NCBI GenBank assembly: GCA_033060915.1
Contig: CM065394.1
Coordinates: forward strand, 13,937,501-14,001,500
Source: Euryodendron excelsum
Lineage: Eukaryota > Streptophyta > Magnoliopsida > Ericales > Pentaphylacaceae
DNA: 64,000 bases
Direction of reading: 5' to 3'
A program made the position numbers and the translations under genes. The number at the start of each line of letters is the position of its first letter. Position 1 is the first letter of the stretch. The notes under the pieces are model-generated. The model had not been told where the DNA came from. It made no database searches and saw only the letters and a list, made by a program, of their open reading frames with translations. Shown in pieces: positions 44,165 to 58,369 of the stretch.

Positions 44165-46915
44165 CAAAGCCTCTTCCAGCATGAAAGAGGTCCGCAAACT
44201 CAATCTAAAAATCATATATTTCGATATACAGAGCTCGTGCACTCCCTAAACCCTAGCTTCTCTAGCTTTTCCAAAACCTAGCCACCATACACTAAACCCT
44301 AGCCTCCTATATACTTATACACTTCCCTATAAACTCATACACTAGCCCTCAACCCTCCTTTGAAGACTTGAAGAGCTGCAATCTAAAGTTTGAAGACAAC
44401 TCTTGAAGATTAAAGACGAAGATCAAGATGAAGACCGAAGATCGAAGACAAGCAAGGCGCGCAAAGAAGACATACGGTAGGCTTTCTCTTTAAATTTCCG
44501 CACTTCCCCCCTCTCTCTTCTCTCTCCTAACCCACTTGGGTTTTCTCTATTTTAATCCCCATCTCTTTCCCCCCCTTTCTTTGCATGCTTGAAATAAAGG
44601 GACTCCCGGTCCATGTGTAGGATTAGACTATCGGAGGGTCACCGTGTCGGAGGCTTTCCTTTAGGCTAACCGGAGACCACGTGGGTCCGGCCCCCTTCAT
44701 TATATGGTGAAGCCTTAACCTTGTATATTCACGATCCCAAATTTACATTGTGCATATCATGATCTTGTATCTTCCAAAAATTGTTTTCAAAGTTGTTTTC
44801 AAAATCGTTTTTAAACTTGTTTTCAAAATTGCATCAAAATCTACTTTTCAAAAACTTGTTTTCAAAATCACAATTATAGGGTGATTCTAGCCTTTCCATG
44901 GCTAGGGTTGCTTTAGGAAAGTATTACATTAAAAGTGGCTTTTATGGTCCATATTTTCAAATCTTATTGTTTTCAAAACAACTTTCTTAAAGTGGTTCTA
45001 ACCTTCTTATGGTTAGAATCGCTTTAGGAAAGTAAGACATTTTTTTACACTTTCCAAAAAACTTTATTTTCAAAAATTCCTTCCTAAAAATCTCTTTTTC
45101 AACATACTTTCCTAAAACTTTCCTTTCCAAAGTTGTTTTCAAAAACTCCCTCCAAAAATCTATTTTTCAAAACTCCCTTTTTCAACTCCTTTCCAAAATC
45201 CTCTCCTCAAAGTCCACTTTTCAAAAACGTTCCCTAGGTCTCTTTCCTAGAAAAACTCTCTCCAAAAATCTTTTCAAAAACTCCTTCTCTTTGAACTCTC
45301 TTTCCAAAAACTCTATCTTCAAATTCACTTTCCAAAAAACTCCTCTCTAGGATTCCCTTCTAAAAATCTTCGTTTTTAAAAAATACACTTTTCAAAAATC
45401 TCTTTCCTTAGAGCCCAAGTCAAGCCCTAGAACTTACAATTAGGAAACCTTAATTTTCTTTCCAAAAACGTGGTTTTCAAACTTGCCTTAAAACCTAGGT
45501 TTCCAAAACTTCTCGTTTTCACATCCAAACTATACACGTTTCCAAAACCTTCTATTTTCTACGTCAAAACTATAGTTTTCCAAATTTAGGGTTTCTAGAA
45601 ACTTTCCTTTCCAAATCCTTGCCAAATCCAATCTTCCCTTTAGGAAACCAAATCCAATCTTGCCGTTTAGGAAACTAAATCCTATCCTCCGTTTTTTAAA
45701 CAAAATCAAACATTCTCTTTTAGACTCAAAATCTACATCTTTCCTAATTCAACTCTCTCCTAATTTTCCACCTTCCTAAACCATAAGTTTCCTAAAACTT
45801 TCAAATCTTTCCTTAAACATTAAGCTTCAAAATCTTTCCTAATTCAACCATTTTCTAACTCTACCCCTTTCCAAATCTTAATTTTTCCAATCTAAGTTTT
45901 CAAATCTTTCCTAAACTCAAACCTTTCATAATCTCAAGATCTTCTGAAACTCAAAAACTTTCTAAATCCTAAACTTTCTAAATTTCAAATCTTTCTAAAT
46001 TCCAAGTCTTTCCAAATTCAAAACTTCCTTAAGTTAAATCTTTCTAAATTCCAAACTTTCTAAATTTCAAATCCTTCCAAATTTCAAAACTTTCTAAACT
46101 AAAAACTTTCCTATTTTCAAAACTTCTTTGTTTTTTAAACATTCCAATTTTCAAAACTTCTCTATTTCAAAACATTCCAAGTTCAAAACTTTCCTAAGTT
46201 GAAACTTTCTTAATTCGAAACTTTCCCAATTCTAAATCTTTCCTAAAATGGCGTTTTCCTAATTCGAAACTTTCCTAATTCCAAAACTTTCCTAAAATGA
46301 CACTTTCCTATTCCGAAACTTTCCTAATCCGAGCCTACCTAAATCCAAGCTTTCCTAATCCTCCAAGTCCAATATTCAAGTCAATTCTTCTCTAAACTCT
46401 TTCCAAGTCAAATCTAAGCCTTCTTTTCTAAGTCTCAAGTCTTTCTAGGTTTCCTAAAACCAAGTTTTCCAAAGTCAAGTCTTTTCAAATCTTCCAATCA
46501 AAGTTCAATCTTTCAATCTTCTAATCCAATTTCCAATTCAATCTCTCTCTTCCAAATCAATCTCTTTTCAATCGGACTCTTGTCTGAATTACGACTGACC
46601 TGATTCCTCCAAAAGGATACGTAGGCAACCCTCATGGGTGCGGTCACAACTTCTTTCAAATTTCAAATTCCTCCATATCTTCCAAATTTCAAATTCTAAA
46701 GTCTTTCAAAATCTCCAATCTATTTTCAAATTTTCAATTTCAAATTTCTATTTTCAAATCTCTACTTTCAATTTCTAAAACTTTTCAATTTCAAATCTCT
46801 TTCAAATCAAATCAATTTCTTTTCAAATTTATTTCCAAATCTATTCTCCAACTCCCTCTTATTTTGCACTTGCATCCCATGCATCATTTCTTTTCAAACA
46901 TTGTTTTTTAAAGTG

Positions 46916-46920
46916 GATAG
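46916..46920. repeat. Target-site duplication of solo LTR E, left copy (gatag)
   Basis: Identical to 52068-52072. Confidence 0.95.
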
Positions 46921-49900
46921 TGTCGCGCCCAGATTTTTCGCACTCGAGGAATACTCACCCAAGCGGAAAAAATGTTGTATTCTCTCGTTAGAACTCACCC
47001 TCCTAAAAGAATGAGTGCGACTAAGTTTGAATTGAAAATTTTGATTTGAAATAAAGGGCTTTTGACAAAGATTTGGAGTCACCACCTAACTTGATTAAGG
47101 TGAGTTAGGTCACCTAAAAACTAAAAATAATCCGAAGATTACACTTAGGGTTTTTGAAAAACGATTTTCAAAATATCTCCTAAAGAGAGGGTTTTTTAGA
47201 AAACAGGTTGGTTAGCAACCTTTGGAAAACATTTAGCCCTTTTTTTGAAAAATAACTCCGTTTTGGTCTTTGAAAACAGTGATCCTAAGTTCAGAGGTTG
47301 GTTACGTGTAGGGAAGATGCACTAAGCTATCACCCTACCCCGCCCTTTCAGTACCTACATGTCAATCTACCGTAGATTCATCTATGAGAGTCTTTAACTA
47401 ACTATAGTTCAATCCTATTTCACTTTAGAAAAACAATGTTTGAAAAATATGATGCATGATATGCAAGTGCAATAGAAAAGAATTGAAAAATAAATTTAAA
47501 AAAAAAAAAGATTGATTTGATTTGAAAATAGATTTAAAAAGATGGAATTGAAATTGGAAAGTTTAAAAATTTAAAAATAGAAATTTGAAATTGAAAGTTT
47601 GAAAGTAGATTGGAATTTGAGAGTTGAAAAGATTTTGAAAACCACACCCATGAGGGTGGAATTGAAAGTTTGAAAAATATTGTGACCGCACCTATGAAGG
47701 TTGCCTATGTATCCCTTTGGGGGAATCAGGTCAGTCGCAGTTCGGACAAGAGTCCGATTGAGAAGAGAATGATTTGAAGAGAGAAATTGGATTAGAAAAA
47801 AGATATTGAATTGAAAATTGGATTTGATTTGAGATTAGAAGAGGAGATTGGAAATTGAAATTGAGAAGATTGGACTTGCTTTGGAAGGATTGATTTTGGA
47901 AAGACTTGGTTTTAGGAAATCTAGACTTTGAAAAGAGAAGACACTCAGGAAAGACTTGAGATTAAGAAAGATTGGATTGGAATGTTGGATTTGGAAGATT
48001 TGGAAAGATTTGGATTAAGAAAGTTTCAAATTAGGAAAACGTTATTTTTGGAAAGTTTCATTTTTGGAAAGTTTCAAATTAAGAAAGTTTTGAATTAGGA
48101 AAGTTTTAGGTTTAGGAAAGTTTCAACTTAGGAAAGTTTTGAATTAGGAAAGTTTTCAAATTAGGAGAGTTTCGAAATTAAGAAAGTTTTGAAATTAGGA
48201 AAGTTTTGAATTAAGAAAGTTTTGAATTTAGAAATGTTTGAAAAAGGGAAGTTTTGATTTTGGAAAGTTTTGAAAGCAAGAAAGTTCTGAAAATAAGAAA
48301 GTTTTGTTTTGGGAAAGGTTTGACAAAGGAAAGTTTTCAATTTAGGAAATGTTTGAATTAAGAAAGTTTCGACTTAAGAAAGTCTTAAATTAAGAAAGCT
48401 TTGAGTTTAGAAAAGTCTTAGATTTGGAAAGATGTTGAAGTTTTGGAAAGTTTAGAGTTTAGAAAGATTTGGGTTTAGAAAGATTTAACTTAAGAAAGTT
48501 TTGAATTTAGGAAGCTTAGAATTTTAGAAAGATTTGAAATTTAGAAAGTTTAGGATTTAGGAAGTTTTAGAGTTTGAATTTTAGAAAGTCTTGAAATTAG
48601 GAAAGGCTTGAGTTTAGGAAAGGTTTGAAAACTTAGGTTTAAGAAGTTAAGGTTTGAAAAGAGGGTAGAATTAGGAAAGGGTTGAATTAGGAAAGATTTG
48701 AAAGTTAAGTTTTAAAATTTAAGAAAGATTTTTATGTTCAAGTTTTGGAAACTTAAGATTTAGGAAAGTGGAAGTTTAGGAAGTATTTGAATTAGGAAGA
48801 AATTGGATTTTGTTTCTAAAAGAAAAGATTTGATTTTTGTTTCCAAAAACAGAAGACGGGATCTAGTTTCCTAAACGGGGAGATTTGATTCAGTTTCCTA
48901 AAGGGAAGATAAGATTTGGTAAGGATTTGGAAAGGAGATTCTAAAAACCCTAGGTTTGGAGAATTATAGTTTTGACGTAGAAAAGAGGTTTTGGAAACGT
49001 GTATAGTTTTGGGTGTGAAAATAAGAGATTTTGGAAACCTAGGTTTGGGGCAAAGTTTGAAAATCATGTTTTTGGAAAGAAAATTAGGGTTTCCTAATTG
49101 TGGGCTCTAAGGCTTGACTTGGGCTCTAAGAAAAGAGTTTTTGGAAAGTGCGTTTTTGGAAACGAAAGTTTTGGAAGGAAAACCTAGAGAGGAATTTCTA
49201 GAAGGAGGATTTTGGAAAAGAGAGTTTTTGGAAAGATTTTTACGAGAGATTTTTTTAGAAAAGTGAATCTAGGGAGTGTTTTTAGAAAGTGAATTTTGAG
49301 GAAAAGATTTTGGAGAGGAGTTGAAAAAGAGAGTTTTGAAAAATAGATTTTGGAAGGGAGTTTTTGAAAACAATTTTGAGGAGGAGAGTTTTAGGAAAGT
49401 ATGTTGAAAAAGAGATTTTTAAGAACAGATTTTTGAAAAGAAAGAGAGTTTTGGAAAGTATAAAAACGTCTCACTTCCCTAAAGCAATTCTAGCCATAAG
49501 AGGGCTAGAACCACTTTAAGAAAGTGGTTTTGGAAAACAATAAGATTTGAAAATATAGACCAAAAAGGTCACTTTTAATGTAACACTTTCCTAAAGCAAC
49601 CCTAGCCATGGAAAGGCTAGAATCACCCTAGAATCGTGGTTTTGAAAACATGCTTTTGAAAAAGAGATTTTGATGCAATTTTGAAAACAAGCTTGAAAAC
49701 GATTTAAAAAAAACAACTTTGAAAACGGTTTTTGGAAGATGCAAGACTATGATATGCACAATGCAATTTGGGGTCGTGAACATACAAGGTTAAGGCTTCA
49801 CCACATAATCAAGGGGGCCGGACCCACGTGGTCTTTGGTTAGACTAAAAGAAAGCCCCCGACATGGTGACTCTCCAATAGCCCAATCCTACACATAGACC

Positions 49901-52067
49901 GGGAATCCCCTTGTTTCAAGCATGCAAAGAAAGGGCGGGAAAGAGATGGGGGATTAAAATAGAGAAAACCCAAGTGGGTTGGAGAGAGAAGAGAGAGGGG
50001 GAAGTACAGAAAATTAAAGAGAAAGCCTACCGTATGTCTTCTTTATTTTGCGCGCCGCGCTATCTTTGGTCTTCGGTCTTTGTCTTGATCTTCACCTTCG
50101 GTCTTCAAGAGTTGTCTTCAAGCTTTGGATGGAAGCTCTTCAAGTCTTCAAAGGATGGTTGAAGGCTAGTGTATGAGTGTATGGGGGAGTGTATAAGTGT
50201 ATAGGGGGCTAGGGTTTGTGTAGAGTGGCTAGGGTTTGGAAAACCTAGGGAGGCTAGGATTTAGGAAGTGCTCGAGCTCTGTATATCGAAATATAGGATT
50301 TTTAGGTTAAGTTTCCAGACCCCTTTCACGTTGAATGAGGCTCTGTATTTATAGAGGGAGGACAAACCTGGCGCCTGTTGCAGTGGCGCCAGGGCAAACT
50401 TTACACTGGCGCCACCAGGAGTGGCGCCAGGCCATTTTCTGGCTTGGCGCCACTAGTAGTGGCGCCAACCAATTAGGAAAGGTTTAAGGTCGGCAAGCAA
50501 CGTATCTTTAACTAGATTTGGGCGCCTGTACTAGTGACTACCATGCAATTTTTAGCCTGGCTTCACTGGGAGCTACTCCGAAAAGTCCGGGAATGATTTG
50601 AAGGAGCCGGGAATGACCTGGAAGGCCGGAAAGGAGTAGGAACACTTAAAATAGTGTCCTGGAGGTATCTGACTTGAAAAGTGAGGATAAGATGTGTCGG
50701 AAAGGTCGACCGGGCCCTTAGGGGCAAAACGGTCAATCGAACTAGGAAGCTGCCAGGGCGAACTTGGATTGTCCCGGGAAAAGACTTGGGATCTGGAAAC
50801 ATTATTTAGAATGTTCCCAGAGGTTGCCGGTTTGATTCCCAGAGCCGGCGTGGTCGGAAAAGGAGACCGGCCCACTAGGGGCAAAACAGTCATTTTGTAC
50901 CGAGTTTGCCGGAACTAACTCGGAATGGTCCAAAAAGGTAAAGGGAGGTTGAGAACACTATAAAAAGTATTCTCGGGTCATTACCGATTTGATACCCAGA
51001 GCCGGTGTGGTCGAAGAAGGAGACCGGCCTTCTAGGGGCAAAATGGTCATTTTGTACCGGGTTGGCCGGAACTGACTCGGAATGATCCAGAAAGGTAAAA
51101 GAAGATTGAGAATACTATAAAAAGTAGTCTCAGGAGGTTACCGGTTTGATACCCAGAGCCGGTGTGGTTCCCGGGGCATTCGGATGCTTAGGGGCAAAAT
51201 GGTCATCTTGACCGGAAAGTCTCGAAAAAGGTCCTAAAGGTAGTCTGGTTATTTTTCACCGAAGTGAGCTAACAGACACGGGTGTTGACTTGGGTTTTGA
51301 GTGTTTCCGCCACTCTAACGGCGGTCGCCGTGACACAAGGATTTGTTGCCAATTCCCTATATCGACCTATTTGTGAGTATTTCCGCTACTCTAACGGTTT
51401 TGTGAGTATTTTCGCTACTCCAACGGTTTTGTGAGTATTTTCGCTACTCTAATGATTTTGTGAGTATTTTTGCTACTCTAACGGTTTTGTGAGTATTTCC
51501 GCTAATCCAACGGTTTTATAAGTAGTTTCGCTACTCGGACCGTCTCGAGGAATAAACTGTCTCGAGAGTGGGATTGGAAAGGGGTCTTACCGCCTCTGAG
51601 GAGACGTGCCTGGATTGGAACCGTCTCGAGGAATAAACTGTCTCGAGAGTGGGATTGGAAAGGGGTCTTACCGTCTCCAAAGAGACGTGTCTGGATTGGA
51701 ACCGTCTCAAGGAATAATCTGTCTCGAGAGTGGGATTGGAAAGGGGTCTTACTGTCTCCGAAGAGACGTGCCTGGTTTGTGAGTGTTTCCGCCACTCTAA
51801 CGGTTTTGTGAGTAGTTTTGCTACTCGGACCGTCTCGAGGAATAAACTGTCTCGAGAGAGGGATTGGAATCGGAATAAGAAAGAACGATGCCCCTAAGGG
51901 CATTTTGGTCATTTTGCCTCTATTTAGGCCTGACAGGCCTGCGAAGCGAAGGAAAGACGGAATTTCGACCTAGAGAATTAGTTTCGATTGGGATATGTCC
52001 ACAATGACTTAAAAACAAGTCTGGACGGAGTGTAGACTGCCGAGCGGTCAAAAATGGGGTGCTTACA
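46921..52067 (-). mobile_element. Solo LTR E (5147 bp), inverted inside LTR D
   Basis: It runs TGTCGCGCCC to GGGGTGCTTACA on the plus strand and so has minus sense. The U5 tract is at 47460-49460, TATA at 50346, GGCGCC palindromes at 50370-50465, the 157-bp array at 50600-51230, 29-bp-type hairpin units at 51300-51540 and 80-bp-type units at 51535-51870. It faces LTR D tail to tail, so the two form a near-perfect long inverted repeat. Confidence 0.94.
50346..50353 (-). promoter_or_regulatory. TATA box of solo LTR E
   Basis: TATAAATA on the minus strand, preceded in sense direction by four GGCGCC palindromes. Confidence 0.7.
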
Positions 52068-52072
52068 GATAG
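52068..52072. repeat. Target-site duplication of solo LTR E, right copy (gatag)
   Basis: Perfect partner of 46916-46920. Confidence 0.95.
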
Positions 52073-52565
52073 GATTGGTCAATAGTTAGTTGAAGACTCT
52101 CGTAGGTGAATCTAGGGTAGATTGACATGTAGGTACCGAAAGGGCGAGGTAGGGTGATGGCTTAGTGCGTCTTCCCTACACGTAACCAACCTCCGAACCT
52201 AGAATCACTGATTTCAAAGACCAAAAATGGAGTTATTTTTCAAAAATGGGCTAAATGTTTTTTAAAGGTTGCCAAATAACCTATTTTCTTAAAAACCCCT
52301 TCTTGAGGAAATATTTTTAAAATCGTTTTCCAAAAACCCTAAGTGTAGTCTCCGGATTATTCTTAGTTTTTAGGTGACCTAACTCACCTTAATCAAGTTA
52401 GGTGGCGACTCCAAATCTTTTCTAAAAGCCCTTTATTCAAACCAATTTTTCAATTTAAACTTAGTCGCACTCATTCTTTTAGTAGGGTGAGTTCTAAATG
52501 AGAGAGTACAGCATTTTTCCCGCTTGTGTGAGTATTCCTCGAGTGCGAAAAATCTGGGCGCGACA

Positions 52566-53535
52566 TTTGGGACTAGGAAAATGTTGGCAAGCCATTGGGG
52601 GTACTCCACCACTTGTAGAAATCCGGTATTAAATTGTTTGATCACTTCCTCCTTCACTTTCAGGCTCCATTCAAGCTTAAGTCTCTACAACTTTTGCTTG
52701 AATGGCTTCATCTTAAGATCTAGGGGTAATCTGTGCTTAACAATGGATTCATCTAACCCTGGCATATCCTGATAAGACCAAGCGAAGACATCAAAGTATG
52801 CGGCTAATAGTTCCAGTAGTTGTTTTCAATACCCTTGGTCTAGCCCTGTGGCGATTTTGAGTTCTTTTGGATTTTCAATGATCCCCAAGTTGACTATTTC
52901 TATTTCTTCGATGTTGGGGGTAGTGCAGTTCTTATGCTTTTCTACCTGTTCTCGGATTTCTTCTAGTATCTCATCCATGTGATCTATCTCAAATTTTACT
53001 CCCAAGGACTGGTAATCAAACTCTGCATTAAAGTCATGGCTTTCAACAAAAGGCATTCTCTCAATTAGCTGAACAAGGCGTTGAATTTGGGGGTCCCTAG
53101 TAAATAACAAAATAAACAGATTTTTCTCACAATCTAAACATCAATTTTATTTGATGACTCATATTTGCAAAAATAAAAAAGAAAAAGAACATGATTTAAA
53201 GAAAATGAGAAAGGTAAGTCTGCCGCTCTTGGACTTTTTGTTGATAATCTTTAATACCGAAAGTTTTGGGCCTGGATGAGACTTTTGCTAGTCCAATTGC
53301 TGGGTTTTTCACCCGGGCCAACTAGCTAGATGGGAGCATTCTGTATCTCTTTTTCTAGGGGATAATCTGTACTGACTATTAGAACTTCTTGAGAAGAGTT
53401 AAGAGCATCCTCTTTTTGCAACCTGGGTACACTTAGCAGGGCGAAATGGTTGATCAATCCCCCTTCAATGGGGTCTTTTCCTTTCTCTCCTTTGTTCCCA
53501 TACCTTCTTCTCGGTTGGTTTATACCCCAGCCCAA
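52566..53535 (-). pseudogene. Protease-RT linker and N-terminal RT (right element)
   Basis: In minus order: a LGYKPTEKK block at the F junction (53535-53500), a poorly conserved A/T-rich spacer (about 53110-53230), an acidic block to 52826, then DVFAWSYQDMPGL (about 52785) and an EEVIKQFNTGFL...EYPQWLANI block (52655-52580). The last runs directly into PKKD at 42673 when LTR D/E is removed. A TGA interrupts just before DVFAW. These are the standard blocks upstream of the RT palm in Tat elements. Confidence 0.87.
53531..53535. repeat. Target-site duplication of solo LTR F, left copy (cccaa)
   Basis: Identical to 58522-58526. Confidence 0.95.
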
Positions 53536-55234
53536 TGTAAGCACCCCATTTTTTACCGCTCAGCAGTCTACACTCCATCCAGACTTGTACTCAAGTCAAT
53601 ATGGACGTATCACAATCGACACCGACTCTTTAAGTCTAAATCCCGTCTGTCCATCGCTTTGCAGGCCCGCCAGGCCCAAATTGAGGCAAAATGACCAAAA
53701 TGCCCTTAGGGGCATTGTTCTCTCCAATTCCAACTCCAACCCCTCTCTCGAGATAGTTTATTCCTCGAGACGGTTCCAAATCAGGCACGTCTTTTTGAAG
53801 ACGGTAAGTCCCCTTTCCAATCCCTCTCTTAAGATAGTTATTCCTCGAGACGGTTTCAAATCAGGCACGTCTTTTTAGAGACGATATGTCCTCTTTCCAA
53901 TCCCTCTCTCGAGACAGTTTATTCCTCGAGACGGTCTCAAATCAGGCACATCTTTTCGGAGATGATAAGACCCCTTTCCAATCCCTTTCTCGAGACAGTT
54001 TATTCCTCGAGACGGTCTGAGTAGCAAAAATACTCACAAACATCACAACCGTCCGAGTAGCAGAAATACTCACAGGCAGGTCGATACAGGGAATTGCCAA
54101 CAAACCCCTGTGTCACGACGACCGCCGTCAGAATGGCGGAAATACTCAAAACCCAGGTCAACACCGGTGCCTGCTAGCCCACTTCGGAGAAAAATGACCA
54201 AACTGCCCCTTGGGCTTTTTCTGTGACTTTTCGGTCAAGATGACCATTTTGCCCCTAGGCATCCAAACGCCCCGAGAACCACACCAGCTCTAGGTATGAA
54301 ACCGGTAACCTTCTGAGATTACTTCTTATAGTATTCTCAACCTTCCTCTACCTTTCCAGATCATTTCGAGTCAGTTCCGGCAAACCGAGTGCAAAATGAC
54401 CGTTTTGCCCCTGGAGAACCGGTCACCTTTTTCGACCACACCGGCTTTGGGTATCAAATCGGTAACTTCCCAAGAATACTTTTTATACTGTCTTTAACCT
54501 TTTTTGTCCTTTCAGATCGTTCTGAGTCAGTTTTGGCAAACCCGGTGTAAAATGACCGTTTTGCCCCTGGTGGGCCGGTCTCCGTTTCCGACCACACCGG
54601 CTCTAGGTATCAAACCAGTAACTTCCCGAGAATACCTTTTATAGTATTCTCAACCTTTTTTTTGTCCTTTCGGATCATTCTGAGTCAATTCCGGTAAACC
54701 CGGTGCAAAATAACCGTTTTGCCCCTGGAGGGTCGGTCGCCTTTTCTGACCACACCGGCTCTGGGTATCAAATCGGCAACCTTTGGGAACATTCTGAATA
54801 ATGTTTTCAAATTTCAAGTCTTCTTCTGGGACAGTCCGAGTCAGTCCCGGCAGCTTTCCAACTCGATTGACCATTTTGCCCCTATAGGCCCGGTCAACCC
54901 TTCCGACACATCCTATCCTCATTTTTCAAGTTAAATACCTCCAGGACACTATTCTAAGTGTTCCTGCCCTGTTCCAGCTTTCCGGGTCATTCTCGGCCTC
55001 TTCAAATCATCCCCGGACTTTTTGAAGTCACTCCTAGTGAAGCCAGGCTGAAAATTGCATTGTAGTCACTAGTACAAGCGCCCAAATCTAGTCAAAGATA
55101 CGTTGCTTGCCGACCTAAATACTTTCCTAATTGGCTGGTGCCACTAGTAATGGTGCCAAGCCAAGAATTAGCCTGGCGCCAAGAGGAATTTTGCCCTAGC
55201 GCCACTGCAATAGACGCCAGGTCTATCCCACCTC

Positions 55235-55242
55235 TATAAATA
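55235..55242 (+). promoter_or_regulatory. TATA box of solo LTR F
   Basis: TATAAATA after GGCGCC/GCGCC motifs at 55175-55220. Confidence 0.7.
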
Positions 55243-58200
55243 CAGAGCCTCTTCCAGCGTAAAAGAGGTCTCCAAACTCAATCTAAAAATCATATATTTC
55301 GATATACAGAGCTCGTGCACTCTCTAAACCCTAGCTTTTTAGGTTTTCCAAACCCTAGCCACCATACACTAAACCCTAGCCTTCTATACACTCATACACA
55401 ACCCCATACACTCATACACTAGCCTTCAACCCTCCTTTGAAGACTTAAAGAGCTACAATCTAAAGTTTGAAGACAACTCTTAAAGATTGAAGACGAAGAT
55501 CAAGACGAAGACTGAAGATCCAAGACAAGCAAGGCGCACAAAATAAACAAGACATACGGTAGACTTTCTCTTTAAATTTCTGCACTCCCCCTCTCTCTTC
55601 TCTCTCCTAACCCACTTGGGTTTTCTCTATTTTAATCCCCCATCTCTTTCCCCCCCTTTCTTTGCATGCTTGAAACAAGGGGACTCCCGGTCCATGTGTA
55701 GGATTAAACTATCGGAGGGTCACCGTGTCGGGGGCTTTCCTTTAGGCTAACCGGAGACCACGTGGGTCCGGCCCCCTTGATTATATGGTGAAGCCTTAAC
55801 CTTGTATGTTCACGACCCCAAAATTGCATTGTGCATATCATGATCATGCATCTTCCAAAAATCATTTTCAAACTCGTTTCCAAACTTGTTTCCAAAGTTG
55901 CATCAAAATTCTCTTTTTCAAAACATGTTTTCAAAATCACAATCCTAGGGTGATGTTGTTTTCAAAACCGCTTTCCTAAAGTGGTTCTAGCCCTCTTATG
56001 GTTAGAATTGCTTTAGGAAAGTGAGACATTTTTATGCCTTCTAAAAACTCTCTTTTCAAAAGTCTCTCTTTCTAAAAATCTCTTTTTCCAACATGCTTTC
56101 CAAAAACTCTTTTTTCCAAAATTGTTTTCAAAAACTCCCTCCAAAAATTTATTTTTCCAAACTTCCTTTTTCAACTCATTTCCAAAATGCTCTCTTCAAA
56201 GTGCACTTTCCAAACACGTTCCCTAGGTCTCTTTCCTAGAAAAACTCTCTCCAAAAATCTTTTCAAAAACTCTCTTTCCAAAATCTCCCTTCTAGAAACT
56301 CCCCTCTAGGATTTTCCTTCTAAAATCTTCGTTTCCAAAAACACACTTTCCAAAAAATCTTTCCTTAGTGCCCAAGTCAAGCCCTAAAGCCCACAATTAA
56401 GAAACCCTAATTTTCTTTCCCAAAACATGGTTTTCAAACTTGCCTTAAAACCTAAGTTTCCAAAATCTCTTGTTTTCTACGTCAAAACTATAGCCTTCCA
56501 AATCTAGGGTTTCTAAAACTTTCCCTTTTTAAATCCTTGTCAAATCAAATTTTCCCTTTAGGAAACCAAATCAAATCTTCCTGTTTAGGAAACTAGATCC
56601 AATTCTCCATTTTTGGGAACTAAATCAAACCTTCTCTTTTAGAAACAAAATCTAATCCCTTGCTTTAGGAAATAGGAATCAAATCCCTTCCTAATTCAAA
56701 ACTTTCCTAACCCAACTCCTTCCTAATCTTTTACTTTCCTAAATCCTAAGTTTCCCAAACTTGAACATAAAAATCATTCTTAAATTTTAAAACTCAAAAT
56801 CTAAATCTTTCCTAATTTCCTACTTTCCTAAACCATAAGTTTCCTAAAAACTTTCAAATCTTTCCTTAAACATTAAGCTTTCAAATTTTTTCTAATTCAA
56901 CCATTTCCTAATTCTACCCCTTTTCAAAACTTAACTTTCCAAATCCAAGTTTTCGAATCTTTCCTAAACACAAACCTTTCCTAATCTCGAAACTTTCTAA
57001 AATCCTAAACTTTATAAGTTTCAAAGCATTCCAAATTCAAAGCTTTCTAAATTCAAAGCTTTCTTGAGTTAAATCTTTCTAAACTTCCAAACTTTCTAAA
57101 TTCTAAACTTTCCTAAACTTCAAATCTTTTCAAATCTAAAACTTTCTCATTCTCAAAACTTTCTCGTTTTCAAAACTTTCTTATTTTCAAAACCTTTCCT
57201 ATTTCAAAACCTTTCTTATTTTCTAAACTTTCCAATTTTCAAAACTTTCCTAAGTTTAAACATTCCAAATTCCAAACTTTCCTAAGTTGAAACTTTCCTA
57301 AACCTAAAACCTTCCTAAGTTTAAACATTCTAAATTTTAAACTTTCCTAAAATGAAACTTTCCTAATTCGAACCTTTCCTAATTTCAATTTTTCTCCAAT
57401 CTTCCAAGTCCAAGTATTCAAATCAATCCTTCTCCAAAATCTTTCTAAGTCAAGTCCAATCCTTCTTTTCTAAGTTCCTGAGTCTAAGTTTCCTAAACCT
57501 TCGTCTTTCCAAAACAAGTCCACATCTATCTTTTCAAATCAAAGTCCAATCTTTTCCAAAATTTCAAATTCCAATCTCCTCTTCTAATTTCAAATCAAAT
57601 CCAATTTTTAATTCAATCTCTTTCTCCTAATCCAACCTTCTATTTTCAATTGGACTCCGATCCGAACTACGACTGACCTGATTCCTCCAAAAGGATACAT
57701 AGGCAACCCTCATGGGTGCGGTCACAGCATTTTTTGAAATTTCTATTTTCATAACTTCTTTCAAATCTCCAATTCTACAATCTTTTTCAAACTTCCAATT
57801 TCCTAATCTCTTCTAAACTTCTAATTTTAAATTTCTATTTCCAAATTTCTATTTTCAATTTCCAAAACTTTCCAATTTCAATTCAATCTTTTCAAATCCC
57901 TTTCTAAAATCAAATCAATTTCTTTTTAGATCTATTTTCAAATCAATTTTCCAACTCCCTTTTCTATTTGCATTTACATATCATGCATCATGTTAGTTTC
58001 TTTTCAAACATTATTTTTCAAAGTGGATAGGATTGAACTATAGTTAGTTGAAGACTCTCATAGGTGAATCTAGGATACATTGACATGTAGGTATCGAAAG
58101 GGCGGGGTAGGGTGATGGCTTAGTGCGTCTTCCCTAAACGTAACCAACCTCCAAACCTAGATCACTGTTTTCGAAAGACCAAAAGGAGTTATTTTTCTAA

Positions 58201-58359
58201 AAAGGGCTAAATATTTTCTAAAGGTTGCCAAACAACCTGTTTTCTTAAAAACCCTCTCTTGAGGAGATATTTTCAAAAATCTTTTTCCAAAAACCCTAAG
58301 TGTATTTTTCGGATTATGCTTATTTTTTAGGTGACCTAACAAACCTTAATCAAGTTAGG

Positions 58360-58369
58360 TGGCGACTCC
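58360..58369 (+). other. PBS-like box inside U5 (example in LTR F)
   Basis: TGGCGACTCC is identical to the first ten bases of the PBS at 12618-12627. It lies 152 bp from the LTR end. Homologous boxes: A 5794-5803, left LTR 12777-12786, right LTR 19810-19819, B 29042-29051, C 36915-36924, D 52403-52412, E 47075-47084 and G 60776-60785. B, D, F and G keep the exact sequence; the others have one transition. Confidence 0.75.

Larger units (their letters stand above)
42674..52565 (+). mobile_element. Solo LTR D (about 4.74 kb net), split by LTR E, inserted in RT
   Basis: It starts TGTAAGCACCCC and ends GGGCGCGACA. The two parts are 42674-46915 and 52073-52565, joined through one gatag copy. It has the clearest 81-bp U3 array (42870-43407) and lacks most of the 29-bp array of C. 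TATA is at 44157. The last 493 bp, with hairpin and PBS-like box (52403-52412), lie beyond LTR E. Confidence 0.93.
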
